Source: Chamaecrista fasciculata
Taxonomy: Eukaryota > Streptophyta > Magnoliopsida > Fabales > Fabaceae
Length of the DNA stretch: 64,000 nt
Assembly: GCA_003254925.1 (NCBI GenBank)
Contig: QANZ01006002.1
Span: forward strand, 301,887-365,886
Direction of reading: 5' to 3'
The notes under the pieces were generated by a model. That model did not search any database. It was given only the letters and a program-made list of their open reading frames with translations, and was not told the origin of the DNA. Both the position numbers and the translations under genes were made by a program. Positions 1 to 11,499 of the stretch are shown here, piece by piece; within the stretch, counting starts at the first letter, position 1; every line of letters starts with the position of its first letter.

Positions 1-378
1 CTATTCAAAAGAAATCTTATGAAAAGGAGAAAAATCTATAATATTAGAATTCTAAAGACCCTTTTATAATTAATTCTTTATGTTTTGATCCCTTTTAGTA
101 AAGGGAAAGGACTTAAACGCATAAGAGAAGACTTTTTGGGAGATTTTTGACATTTTAACTAACATTTGCCGTTAAATCCTAACAGAAAAAAACCTCAGGG
201 TACCAAATCGCTAACGGAGTAAACCACGGGGTACCACATTGCAAAAATTTTTCTTTCAGGGTACCAAAGGGGAACCGCCCCTAACCACAGGGTACCAAAT
301 TGCAATTTACCCCTTTTTTTTTACTAATGTATAAATAAAACTTTAAGGTATCCTTGACATGATTTATTGATTTCCAAG
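1..378 (+). repeat. BGAL intron tail carrying a GGTACC-rich repeat arm
   Basis: No coding exon is seen before the acceptor AG at 377-378. From about 170 to 314 the phrase 'caGGGTACCaaa' recurs at intervals and ends in 'gcaatttacccc'. This is the same motif that builds the foldback element at 12572-12993, so an arm of a related element probably lies inside this intron. Only one arm is visible here; its partner, if any, is left of the window. Confidence 0.55.
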
Positions 379-941
379 GTATCATGTGCCTCGTTCATGG
401 TTGCAAGCGTCAAACAATTCACTTGTCATTTTTGAAGAAATTGGAGGAAATCCACTTGAGATCTCAGTTAAGTTACGTTCAGCCAGAGTAATATGTGGTC
501 AGGTGTCAGAATCCCACTACCCACCTCTGTCAAAGTTGGTAGAATCAGATTTCATTGATCAAGAACTTCCCTTGAATAATATGGCACCTGAAATGCACTT
601 GCATTGTCAAGATGGAGATGTAATTTCGTCCATAACATTTGCTAGCTATGGAACTCCTCTAGGTAGCTGTCAGAGTTTTGCTCGAGGAAGCTGCCATTCT
701 CCTAGTTCATTGTCTATAGTTTCCGAGGTAAACTCTGGGGCAAATAATTTTCTCCTATGTTTTTTTTTACTCCAATTTTAATGGTGTTCTTTTGCAGGCT
801 TGCCTGGGGAAAAAGAGCTGTTCAGTTGAAATCTCGAACACTTCATTCGGAGGTGACCCATGCCATGGTGTTGTTAAAACATTGGCTGTGGAAGCGAAAT
901 GCACATCATCATCAAAAGGAGATGGCTCGTTTCAGCTTTAA
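379..941 (+). CDS. beta-galactosidase C-terminal exons with SUEL-type lectin domain (5' partial)
   Basis: These are the last two exons of a plant GH35 beta-galactosidase, an apoplastic enzyme that trims galactose from cell-wall polysaccharides. Exons are 379-727 and 798-941, with donor GTAAAC and acceptor TTTGCAG; the join is phase 0 and the stop TAA is at 939-941. The first exon encodes the end of the family's jelly-roll region (YHVPRSWLQASNN, then FEEIGGNP) and the start of a Cys-rich lectin domain (LHCQDG, SFARGSCHSP). The second finishes that domain (CLGKKSC, DPCHGVVKTLAVEAKC). The catalytic glutamates lie in upstream exons outside the window. From memory the sequence is closest to Arabidopsis BGAL9, but several BGALs carry this lectin tail. 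The codon at 386 is GTG and is not a start. Confidence 0.93.
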
Positions 942-1110
942 GGCAGCAAGCACATCATCAACATGAGGTCTCTAAATCAACTGGACCAGCGTTGGTTAAT
1001 GACTTCAACTGCATCACTTGTGCGTTATTATGTCTCAGATCAGCAGATCTCGTCTCATCTGTTCAGTCTATGGTTTGTGTAAATATATGTTAACTGTATG
1101 TTTATAGAAT
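942..1110. other. BGAL 3' flank
   Basis: Probable 3' UTR and downstream flank of the beta-galactosidase. It ends in the left copy of the 9-bp target duplication TTATAGAAT (1102-1110). No coding signal was seen. Confidence 0.5.
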
Positions 1111-1919
1111 GGCTTTATTACTTACCTGACTCTCTTTCATCACTTATTGACATTAAAAGGTGGTTTAGTTATTTTTTTCCATGGATGGTCCACCTGAACA
1201 TCTCTCCTCATTTATTATTTATTTTTATACTTCTTTTTTTTCTAAAAAAAAAACATCTCTCCACACCATTAAAACATTTTTTGTTTTTGTTTATAATTTA
1301 TTTTTTCAAAAATGTCTCTTCCATCATATTTATTATTTTCATAATTTTTTCTGCTGGAAATTTATTTTTTTTGGGATCTAGTTTAATATTTTATATCTAC
1401 TAATATTTGAGTCCTTATATATACTAATATTTAAACTATTGAATACTGTGAAACGAGAGGAGTGAGAGAATATTCCGCAATAAAGTTTGGACTAATTAAA
1501 ATTAAGAGTAAACTAGCAATTTGGTCCCTGAAAGATCATCGAGCTGACAACTTAGTCCCTGAAAGATTGAAATATACAATTTAGTCCCTGAAAGATCAAA
1601 ACGGTATATTTTTTAGTCCATAAAAGATTAAAACNGAAAATAAATAATAAAAAAAAAGTTGACTACTCTACGTGTGTGTGTTAAAAAAATTATTAAAATA
1701 ATAAATATGATGGGAGAGACTTTTTAAAAAAATAAATCATAAAAAGAAGCAAAAAAAATATATTAATGTTGAGGAGAGAAGTTTTTTAAAAAAAAGAAGT
1801 ATAAAAATACAAAATAAATGAGGAGAGAGAGTTCAGGTGGACCATCCATGGAAAAAAATAAGTAAACCACCTTTTAATGTCAATAAGTAATGAGAGAGAG
1901 TCAAGTGAGTAATAAAGCC
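1111..1919. mobile_element. non-autonomous MULE-like element, 809 bp, long TIRs
   Basis: The element starts GGCTTTATTACTTACC and ends with its inverted counterpart GTGAGTAATAAAGCC. The inverted arms run for roughly 230 bp each (about 1111-1345 and 1688-1919), with indels and substitutions. It is flanked by perfect 9-bp direct repeats TTATAGAAT at 1102-1110 and 1920-1928. A 9-bp duplication with long inverted repeats is characteristic of Mutator-like elements. The core holds several 'tagtccctgaaagat' repeats (1520-1630) and one ambiguous base. It encodes no transposase. Open frames seen in the left arm are low-complexity Phe/Ile runs and are not genes. Confidence 0.85.
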
Positions 1920-1928
1920 TTATAGAAT

Positions 1929-2475
1929 AAAGGAGAGGAAACGCTCAGTTTTTTTTTCTGTTAATCAGTAAATAAATTTTTGTTGCATGACAATTTCATA
2001 TCATTGGTGATGACTAATGACTTATTTTATGGCAATAGTAACTTCTTTTTTTTTTTTACCTATTAAATTTTGTTTATTATCAATTTCGTCTTCAAAAGTT
2101 GATATTTTTTTTAAATTTATCATTTATTCCAATTTCATATAATAAATTAACAAAAAAATTTAATTATTTTCAATATGAGGTAATAATATTTAATTATTTA
2201 TAGTAATTATATATTACATATTATAAGTCATGATATAAAATCTTTAAAGACAAAATTGATAATTAAAAAACTTTGAGAATAAAATTAAAAGTTAATATAA
2301 AATTTTAGGATTAAAAAATGTTTTCGCCTATTTATAATTTATATTTTATCATAATATAATATTTAAATTTTTTAATACCAATTTTCTTTATAAAGATCTA
2401 TCACAAATTCACAATACTTTTAAATTTTCAAACAAAAATCTAAATAATTTGCTATTTTTTTTAATTCATTGCATA
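1929..2475. other. AT-rich spacer
   Basis: Very AT-rich DNA between two transposons. No gene, RNA or clear repeat boundary was recognised. Confidence 0.5.
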
Positions 2476-2485
2476 GTTTTAAATT

Positions 2486-4749
2486 GAGTAAAATAACTTT
2501 TCGGTCCCTGATTTTTGCACTCGCTGAAAAATGGGTCCCTGAGTTTTACCCATTGTACTAGCCGGTCCCCGAAATTTGCAAACGCCTAACTAATTGGTCC
2601 CTCAGTCATATTGGCGTTACAAAAATGCTGACGTGGCCATAACGGATGCTGATGTGTCCCGTTATGCGCTGACGTGTCCCCTTATGTCCACGTAAGCACC
2701 ATTATATTCCAAAAAAAAAACGTTGTCACGTCATAAAATAGTGACACATAAGCATTTCCTCATTGCACTTATAGGTCACTGACCCATTTTTATCCCATTA
2801 TTCTCAATTCCCCCTCTTCTTCATCATCTTCATTCATTTTAGTCCCAAATCCTCAAAATAAAATTGTAAAGTGTCCCAAAACTCTTTCATACATTCCAAT
2901 TTAGTCCTTGAAAATATTTAAAACCCTAAACCCTAAAACCCCAAACTCCAAACCCTAAACCCAAAACCTTAAAACCCCAAACCTTAAACCCTAAAAAAAG
3001 GTCTAAGTTCAACAATTAGGTCCTTGACCCATTTTTATTCCATTATTCTCAATTCCCCCTCTTTTTCATCATCTTCATTCATTTTAGTACCAAATCCTCA
3101 AAATAAAATTATAAAATGTCCCCAAAACTCTTTCAAACATTCCAATTTAGTCCTTAAAAATATTAAAAACCTTAAACCCTAAACCCTAAACCCCTAAAAC
3201 TTAAATTTTTTTTTAATCTTAATCTTCATCTTCCCATTTTAACATAAATCCCTAATTTTATTTTAATCCCTAAACCCCCTAATTTTCTTTTAATCATCTT
3301 TTTCATCTTCATCAATTAATTTCATCTTCACCCCTAAACCCTAAAAAAATTCATTCCATTTTTTTTAACTCTTTAACTCTTAAATCCAAATAGATGAAAT
3401 ATTTCATGCCATCTCCGAACTCCAATTCCGCCGACCCCAGCTCAATCAAGTGCGCCGCCTGCGGCTACCACCGCAATTTCCACCGCCGTGAGCCGGAGGA
3501 GCCGTTTTCGGCGACCCATGTAATTGAGTATCAGCCACTCCATCGACACCACCCACCGCCACCTCCGCCATTTCAGGCGTCGAATCGGAGCCCCAATTCA
3601 GCTTCCCCGCCGCCGATCTCGTCGTCGTACTACCCTTCGGTGCCGCACATGCTTCTGGCTTTGTCAGCTGGGTTATCGGCTCATCCGGAGAGCACGACGG
3701 CTCCGGCTCACACTTTGGGGACGCCGAGCCCGAACGCGAGGAAGCGGTTCAGGACCAAGTTCACGCCAGATCAGAAGGATAAGATGTACTAGTTTGCAGA
3801 GAAAGTTGGGTGGAAGATGCAGAAAAGAGACGAGGAATTGGTTCAAGAGTTTTGCCATGAGATTGGGGTAGACCGTGGGGTTTTGAAGGTTTGGATGCAC
3901 AATAACAAGAACACTTTCGGAAAGAGAGACGCCGTTAATGGTGGTGAAGATGAAATTAATTGATGAAGATGAAAAAGATGATTAAAAAAAAATTAGGGGG
4001 TTTAGGGATTAAAATAAAATTAGGAATTTATATTAAATTGGGAAGATGAAGATTAAGATTAAAATTTTTTTTAAGTTTTAGGGGTTTAGGGTTTAAGGTT
4101 TTTAATATTTTTAAGGACTAAATTGGAATGTTTGAAAGAGTTTTTGAGACACTTTACAATTTTATTTTGAGGATTTGGGACTAAAATGAATGAAGATGAT
4201 GAAAAAGAGGGGGAATTGAGAATAATGGAATAAAAATGGGTGAAGGACCTAATTGTTGAACTCAAACTTTTTTTTAGGGTTTAAGATTTGGGGTTTTAGG
4301 GTTTTAAATATTTATGAGGACTAAATTTGAATGTTTGAAAGAGTTTTGGGACACTTTACAATTTTATTTTGAGGATTTGGGACTAAAATGAATGAAGATG
4401 ATGAAGAAGAGGGAGAATTGAGAATAATGGGTTAAAAATGGGTCAGGGGACCTATAAGTGCAATGAGGAAATGCTTATGTGTCACTATTTTATGACGTGA
4501 CAGCTTTTTATTTTTTTTATTTTTTTGGAATATAACGGTGTTGACGTGGCGATAACGGGACACGTCAGCGCGCAACGGGACGCATCAGCGTCCGTTATGG
4601 CCACGTCAGCATTTTTGTAACCCCAATATGATGGAGGGACCAATTAGGTAGGCGTTTGCAAATTTCGGGGACCGACTTGTACAATGGGTAAAATTCAGAG
4701 ACCTATCTGTCAGCGAGTGAAAAATCAGGGACGGGAAGTTATTTTACTC
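2486..4749. mobile_element. Pack-MULE-like element with ~800-bp inverted arms enclosing a ZF-HD pseudogene
   Basis: Outer tips are GAGTAAAATAAC at 2486 and its complement GTTATTTTACTC ending at 4749. They are flanked by perfect 10-bp direct repeats GTTTTAAATT at 2476-2485 and 4750-4759. The inverted arms span about 2486-3332 and 3943-4749. They contain 'ggtccctgattttt' phrases, GACGTGGC/GACGTGTC motifs, and stretches of AAACCCTAAA-like sequence near 2925-3000, 3165-3205 and 4075-4100. The loop carries a GC-richer captured gene (see 3394-3963). No transposase is present. The right end lies 236 bp from the start codon of the METTL13-like gene, so the element may form part of that gene's promoter region. 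Confidence 0.88.
3394..3963 (+). pseudogene. captured zinc-finger homeodomain (ZF-HD) gene fragment with premature stop
   Basis: The reading frame begins near the middle of a ZF-HD zinc finger ([31 protein letters not shown] split over 3406-3500). The first half of the finger, with its first Cys/His ligands, is missing. A Pro/His/Ser-rich linker follows (about 3525-3735), then the homeodomain ([40 protein letters not shown]). The homeodomain is cut by an in-frame TAG at 3790-3792, between KDKMY and FAEKVG; related proteins usually have Glu or Gln there. The frame then continues open to TGA at 3961-3963. There is no intron, as in many real ZF-HD genes. Its last codons lie inside the right inverted arm, so capture and arm growth overlap. 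A functional transcription factor is unlikely. Confidence 0.85.
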
Positions 4750-4759
4750 GTTTTAAATT

Positions 4760-4985
4760 GTAATAGGAGACGAGGAGGCAAAAATCATGGAAAAGACTCA
4801 GAAGTTCACAAGTTAGTGCTTAGTGCTAACTGCTATTCTGCTAACAAGTAGGAGCGAGGGACGATTCGAGTAATGAGGACTAATGAGTGACCAGAAAGGC
4901 TGAAACGAAACGTTGGTTGGATTGTGTTAAGTCAAGTGTTAAACCCTTGATCCGAAAAGCTAAAACCTCAAGCCGGCACACAAGT
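4760..4985 (+). promoter_or_regulatory. 5' flank of the METTL13-like gene
   Basis: Only about 226 bp separate the MULE duplication from the ATG at 4986. The in-frame GTG at 4887 is not a start. No convincing TATA box was seen. Confidence 0.4.
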
Positions 4986-7900
4986 ATGGCGAAATCAGAG
5001 GATCTGCTGGAAACTCTAGGGGATTTCACGAGCAAAGAGAATTGGGATAAGTTCTTCACCATACGAGGCGGCGATGACTCCTTTGAGTGGTACGCCGAGT
5101 GGCCTCAGCTCAGAGACCCACTTCTCTCTCATCTCTCCAACATCAACATCCCCTCTCTCCCTCCTCAGATTCTCGTTCCTGGTTGTGGAAACTCTCGCCT
5201 CTCCGAGCATCTCTACGATGCCGGCTTTCCAGCCATTACCAATATCGACTTCTCCAAGGTTGTCATCTCCGATATGCTGCGCCGTAATATTCGCCTACGC
5301 CCCGATATGCGCTGGCGTGTCATGGATATGACCACCATGCAGGTAGGTGCCTTTGCTATTTTCCTCCTCACATCTCAGTTTTCCTCTACAACTTTTTTTT
5401 TTTTAATTAGCTCTTTCATACTAATGTGCAGTTTGCTGAGGATACTTTTGATGCTGTCATTGATAAAGGAGGATTGGATGCTCTAATGGAGCCAGAGCTT
5501 GGTCCACAGTTGGGAAATCAGTATCTATCAGAGGTTTTCTAGGATTTTATTTTTTTTCTATACAACTAAAGATCAATAGAGTCTGGTTGGCCAAGAGGTT
5601 CAAATTCTTGTTTGTTTTATTTATAGGTAAGGAGAGTTCTGAAATCTGGGGGAAAATTTGTGTGCCTTACCTTGGCTGAATCTCATGTACTAGGTAAGAT
5701 TCTTGAATGCTTTTCTTTTTCCGTAATTTGTTTGTTAGCCAAAAAAAAAAGGTCAATATCTAAGAGACTATATGTCGGAAATTCGAATGAATAAGAGACT
5801 AAAGACCACCACTTATTCACTTCACCAACTTGCTCACATTTGTTATTTGACATATATATATATATATATAATATAATATGATATATGATCTCTTTCCTCA
5901 TTATTACTGCATGACGGAATATTGGCAATTAAATATCCATAACTCTCCCATCTCATGTAACTCTCGCAATCAAACAGAAATCTGTTATTGCAGAAGCAGT
6001 TTTATGTTCTCCTAAATTTCTCTTACAACATGTGGACATTGACAATTATTCGAATGACTTTATGGAGCTGTTGTAGCATTTTAGACATCTATTTTTTCAT
6101 TGGCCTTCTTGGTTTTGCATGGCTGAAGTATAATATAACTCTATTGATCTTCAGATATTCTTTTCTCAAAGTTCCGATTTGGATGGAAACTGACTGTTGA
6201 TGCCATACCTTTGAAGACCTCCATGAAACCCAATCTTCAAACATTTATGGTTGTTGCGGAGAAGGAGAAGTCTAATTTGGTGCACCAGATTACATCATTA
6301 ATCCATAGTTCTTCACTTCATTCCAATTCAAAACAGGTAGAATATCTGTGCCTTCCTCATCTTTGAAGGACGAGTACTTTCTTAAAATAATGACTGATGG
6401 ATGAGAGTGATCAGTATGGCATTTCTTAGCAGCTTCATGAGACTATGTCAGGGATTTAAATGTAAGGGTTGCTGCTAATGGGTATTTATTTGTTGACTGT
6501 CTTCTGTGTACGCTTTAATTTCTCTTTTGTCAAGGCCTGTGGACTCCGTGAAGCTCTTCATAATGAGAATCATATCCGTGAACAATACTCTAGTAGCTCT
6601 GATATAGTGTACTCTCTTGAAGATCTGCAACTTGGAGCAGGAGGGGAAATGACAAAGCTTTCCCAAGGTCGGCGGTTGCAACTAACTTTGGGTGGACGAG
6701 GAGACTCTCGTTCCTCTTACAGAGCCGTGGTTCTTGATGCTGAGGAACAGTCTGACCCATTTACATATCACTGTGGGGTTTTCATTGTGCCTAAGGTATG
6801 TCTTAGCATGGACTGCCTTTGATGATTGTAAATGCTTTCCTTCTGAATCAAGAACAGATTTCTTTTAGCATATCTTTTCACTCACTCCAATATAAATTAG
6901 CAATCCTTCCCATCATTTACTTGCATGGTGAGTTGGTGAAATAAACAGAAGAGTAAACAGGAAATTTCTGTAGAAAAAGAAACAATCAAGGCCAATGCTG
7001 TTTGATATCACCTAGAATCTGCATCTCTTTTGTATGGTTTAAACTGAAGCTAAAAACGTTTTACAAGTACAAAGTTCAATGTTGTGGAAATCTATCTAAG
7101 TGGAACTTCTATAGTCCTTTTTGAAGTTCTCAAGGGAATGTTTGATTTCAGACTCGTACTCGTGAATGGTTATTCTTTTCTGAAGAAGGACAGTGGCTGG
7201 TGGTCAGAAGCTCAAAAGCTGCTCGTCTCATAATGGTACAAATTACTGGCTTTTCTATCAATTTGATTGCCCTTTTTTAAATCGAAGTTTCTAAGCAAAT
7301 CAATGCAACAATAGGTTTTCCTAGACCCGAGTCATACTAATGTGAGCATGGATGAGATTCAGGTACAAGCTCCTTCTTGTGTTTTGCTTAATGTGGCACA
7401 TGTTATTCTATAATTGAATTAGTTATTTCTAAAAATGTGTTTTGGTATCTCTTTTCAGAAGGATTTATCTCCCCTGGTTAAACAGTTGGAACCTGCCGAA
7501 AATCAGGGTGGCACTCAGATACCGTTAGTCACTTATACCTGTTGCTTTCATTGATTTTGCAGTGTTGTTCATTTTGAAGATTTTTTTTATTGAAGTGATA
7601 ATTATTTATAATGATGCCAACATAAAGTTCATATAGTCATTTATCATGTGAAAGTAAAGAAAAGAGGAGCGCCTTTTTATAAGGAAGTTTATGCTATAAT
7701 TCTTTCCTTGTGATTTTTTAATTTAGATTTTTTGGCTAGATCTTGTCTATTATTGTGTATGATCCTAGTTTTCTTTCCATAATGCAAAACCAAACAACGG
7801 ATAAAGTACTTTTGAGTGTATGACGCAGGAAGCAGGAAGCAGGAAAAGAGTTTGTAAAATACTTATTTATGTCTAGTATTTCCACATTTTACTAGACCCC

Positions 7901-10900
7901 CTTATTCTCTTATTGCGAGAACATTTTGATTCATGAGCATGTTAAAGATGAGAAATAAAATCCAAGCTTTTATACATCTACGAAGTGTCATCCTTTTACA
8001 CTTATGAAATTGCAGCTTTCTCATAAACTTTTAATTATGTTTACAGGTTCTTAATGGCAAGTGATGGGATCAAGGAACGTAATATTGTTAACCAGGTTTG
8101 TGACTATTTATTTAATGATGTTTTTCTTCGAACTTCTTTGACTGCTCCCCACCCCTCTCTTTACGATCCTTGATTGTCTGACATTAGGTAACCATCATCT
8201 GGACCTATATTTCCTTGTAAAAGAAATATAATGAGTTTGCCCTTTGACCTATGAGCAGTTATTTTGATCATGTTCTATGGTTTAGGTATGAATAAGGGGG
8301 AAAAGTTTTTTGGTCTGAGGTAAGAATAAGGCTGGAAGTTTTCTCTATAATTATTTTTCTACATTTCTACCCCTCCTTTCTTTGTTGTACTTAAAGAACT
8401 GGGTATCCTTTTGTTCTATAGATCTCTCTTATTTCAAAAAATTCCTTTATCAATAACTGAAGAAAAGATAGTTATCTTAACTGTTATACGTTGTCAGTTT
8501 TTTGATTTATTATTTTTGTTACTTACAATTGTGGCATGGATGCTCAATCTTGTAGTGCCCTACTTGATTTTAAATGTTCATATTCTTGCTAGTTGTTATC
8601 ATCAAGCTGTCTGGGTTTTGCAGGTTACATCATCATTAACTGGACCCATTATTGTTGAAGATGTTGTTTATGAAAATGTTGACAATGAAGCCAATCGTAT
8701 TTTTCCGTCTAGAGATCTGATGTTTCGACGCCTTGTATTTGAGAGAGCTGCGAATCTAGTGCAGTCTGAAGCTCTGCTAAAAGAGGAAATATCTCCTAGC
8801 AAACTGATTGGTGAGACAGTGAAGAAGAAAACCAACTCATCTTCCAAATCTAGGAAAAAGGGATCTCAGAGAAGAATCAGTGGTAATTACTCATATATTA
8901 AGTGTTTTAGAAGGAATTTCCCTCTGCACCCATTTTCCGTGTTTAATTTATACTTGAAAGTTAAAATCACTTTATAAAGTATGTTGCTGATGCAACTCCC
9001 TCCGGTGATGCTCTAACATTATTGTTGAGCCCTTCTGATTTGGTCAAACTATTTTTTTGCTGAAATTATTCTGTTGAACCAATTAACTAGTTTTTTTTTC
9101 CTCTTAATAAAATGGTTCATATTTTCTACTATCTTCTTTCTCGTTATCTATGGACTCATTTTTTTTCCCCTGAATATTGCAGAAGCGAGCAACCAGTTAA
9201 CAGTCTATCATGGATATCTAGCCAGTTCTTATCATGCAGGGATTATTTCTGGATTTATGTTAATATCTTCTTATATGGAATGTATGGCTTCAACTCGGAA
9301 AATGGTAAATATCTTAATTTTTTTATTTACACCAATAAAAATAGTAGAAAGAAACAAAGCCTTGCTTTTAAAATAACCTGGGGTTTCAAGTCTTGTAGGG
9401 AAATTTGAAAGATGCTTTACCTTTTTTTGACTATTAAATTTTGCTTTTTTTTTTGGCCAGGTCTATTAAATTTTGCTAATGATGTCTTTCCCCAAAAACA
9501 CTTTATATATATATATGGTATAGATAAATTTGTGCTTATGTATCTAATAGCCTGTTGGAAAATTGAACGTGATAATTCGTCTGTTTCCAATAAATAAATT
9601 TAATTTGTCGAAGTTAATGCCAAATGAACTTGTTGCTGATACACTTATAATTTTGCTAAATTCATTCTCACTAGTTATATTTCTCAGGTTAAAGCAGTAG
9701 TGGTGGGTCTTGGAGCTGGTTTACTTCCTATGTTTCTTCATAGATGCATCCCGTTTATTCATATTGAGGTAATTTTGTTCAGCCGCAAGGGGAGGGTTTA
9801 AATTGAGAGCTCATGCTCTTCCTTGCTACAAGAATATTCTATTATGTTACATGATATCATGTGTCTTGATATCAGTTTATCTACAGGCAGTGGAGCTAGA
9901 CCCGGTCATTGTTGATATTGCGAGGGGCTACTTTGGTTTTGCTGAAGATGAGCGCTTAAAGGTTGTCAAGTATATCCCTTTCATTTTCTTCTCAAGGTTT
10001 ATTGAAACTTCTAGATCATTTGAAATATTTTCTTCTGAGTAACTCCCTTGGCATACAATTATTGGTCGGTAAACAAAGAAAATTGAAATGGTAAAACAAG
10101 AAAGCATGAGGGGTGGCACAACATAAATTGTTATGTGATCAGACAGACAGATGACACCGCCAAAGAACCTTGAATCAAACATTAAAACAAATTAGAAAGA
10201 TCCAATACCTAAGAAATAATGAAAATGAAGAACCAAAAGAAGTGAAGCTAAAAGTCACTCCTCAAACTACCTTAAATCCTTAACCCCTTACTGTTTAGGC
10301 CACACCAAGCAGTTTGCTGGTATTTCTTATGATTAATGGATTTACTACCAAAATCCTCTCTGCAGCTTCAGTTTTATACTCTTAAGAGTACCACATAAAG
10401 TTGGAGTTTGATTAATTAAGTATTGATTAAGTGAGATCATAATAACATCATGTACTAATTTTCGTTACTTTTGGAATCAGGTTCATGTAACTGATGGGAT
10501 CCAGTTTCTCACACACTTTGCCAGATCTACAGCATCTGAAGCTACCAATACTCAGTCTCTTGATGGAAATTGCACAACATCTCACGTAGAAGGCGAAGGG
10601 GCTCCAAAAATTGATATTATTATTATTGATGTTGATTCCTCAGACCCAAGGTGAATATGCATTACCAATTGGTATAATTATATTAAGCTATTTTAAAAGA
10701 TGACCTACAAAGCTGGTGTCAAGGTATTAAAGGATTTTGATGATGTCTCTATAATTTATAGAATTCTACTTACCACCATATCCTCTGTACAGCTCTGGAA
10801 TGACGTGCCCTGCTCCAGAATTTTTGGAAGAGTCTTTTCTCAAGACAGTAAAAGCTAAACTTTCGGAGCAAGGTCTCTTTGTTGTCAATTTGGTGTCACG

Positions 10901-11499
10901 GTCCCAAGCCATCAAAGACCTTGTACTCGTGAGAATGAAAGAGGTGAGAACTAAAAGTTATTGCATTATTTATTCATTATGGACTTTGCCCTTTATTGTC
11001 TAGCTCTTTATCTATGGTTTGATAACGATTGTGCTACTTTCTCGTTAATTTGAACAAATATTTCTGTTCTGTTTTCTTCTTTTTCTAGTTTTAGATAAAT
11101 AAAAGAACAAAAGGTGAGTAAAGGAGCCTCTTTAATACTTGAATGAACATTTTCATCTTTACCTTGAAGGCTTGAACTTTTATATGTAATATGCAACTAT
11201 TTTGTATTAGCAGCACTTGTGTTTAGTGTTTACAGAACCAATGTATTTGGTGATTTAATTATTGATCAATGATACATCTCGATTTCTATTTGCATATACA
11301 GGTCTTCGGCCACCTCTTTTACCTCCAGCTTGATGAGGACGTCAACGAAGTCCATTTTGCTCTCAACGTGGAATCGTGTATTGAGGATAGCTGCTTTTCT
11401 GAAGCTGCGCTTAAGCTTGAGAAATTGTTGAAGTTCGAAAATCCAGAGATGGGCCAAAATATTATTGACGCAACCAAAAAGATCCGACGTTTGAAGTGA
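4986..11499 (+). CDS. METTL13-type dual methyltransferase domain protein (eEF1A methyltransferase family)
   Basis: Sixteen coding exons join in frame to 756 aa: 4986-5342, 5432-5533, 5627-5693, 6155-6336, 6535-6795, 7152-7235, 7315-7362, 7459-7523, 8047-8095, 8624-8882, 9183-9304, 9688-9768, 9887-9961, 10481-10650, 10793-10943 and 11302-11499. The N-terminal SAM methyltransferase domain has the binding motif ILVPGCGNS at residues 62-70 and DAVIDKGGLDAL near 125-136. A second domain begins near residue 533 (VVVGLGAGLLPM, then AVELDPVIVDIA) and contains IIIIDVDSSDP. Human METTL13 methylates the N terminus and Lys55 of eEF1A; this plant homologue (At2g31740 type, from memory) is presumed similar. 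Length matches the family. The exon ending at 9961 uses a weak donor GTTGTC, chosen because other joins shift the frame or give a stop. Confidence 0.92.

Noticed and set aside
1098-1403. 101-codon Phe/Ile-rich frame
   Set aside because: It lies wholly in the left inverted arm of the 1111-1919 transposon and reads low-complexity sequence.
2925-3000. Interstitial telomere
   Set aside because: The CCCTAAA units are irregular and recur at mirrored positions in transposon arms, so they are part of the element.
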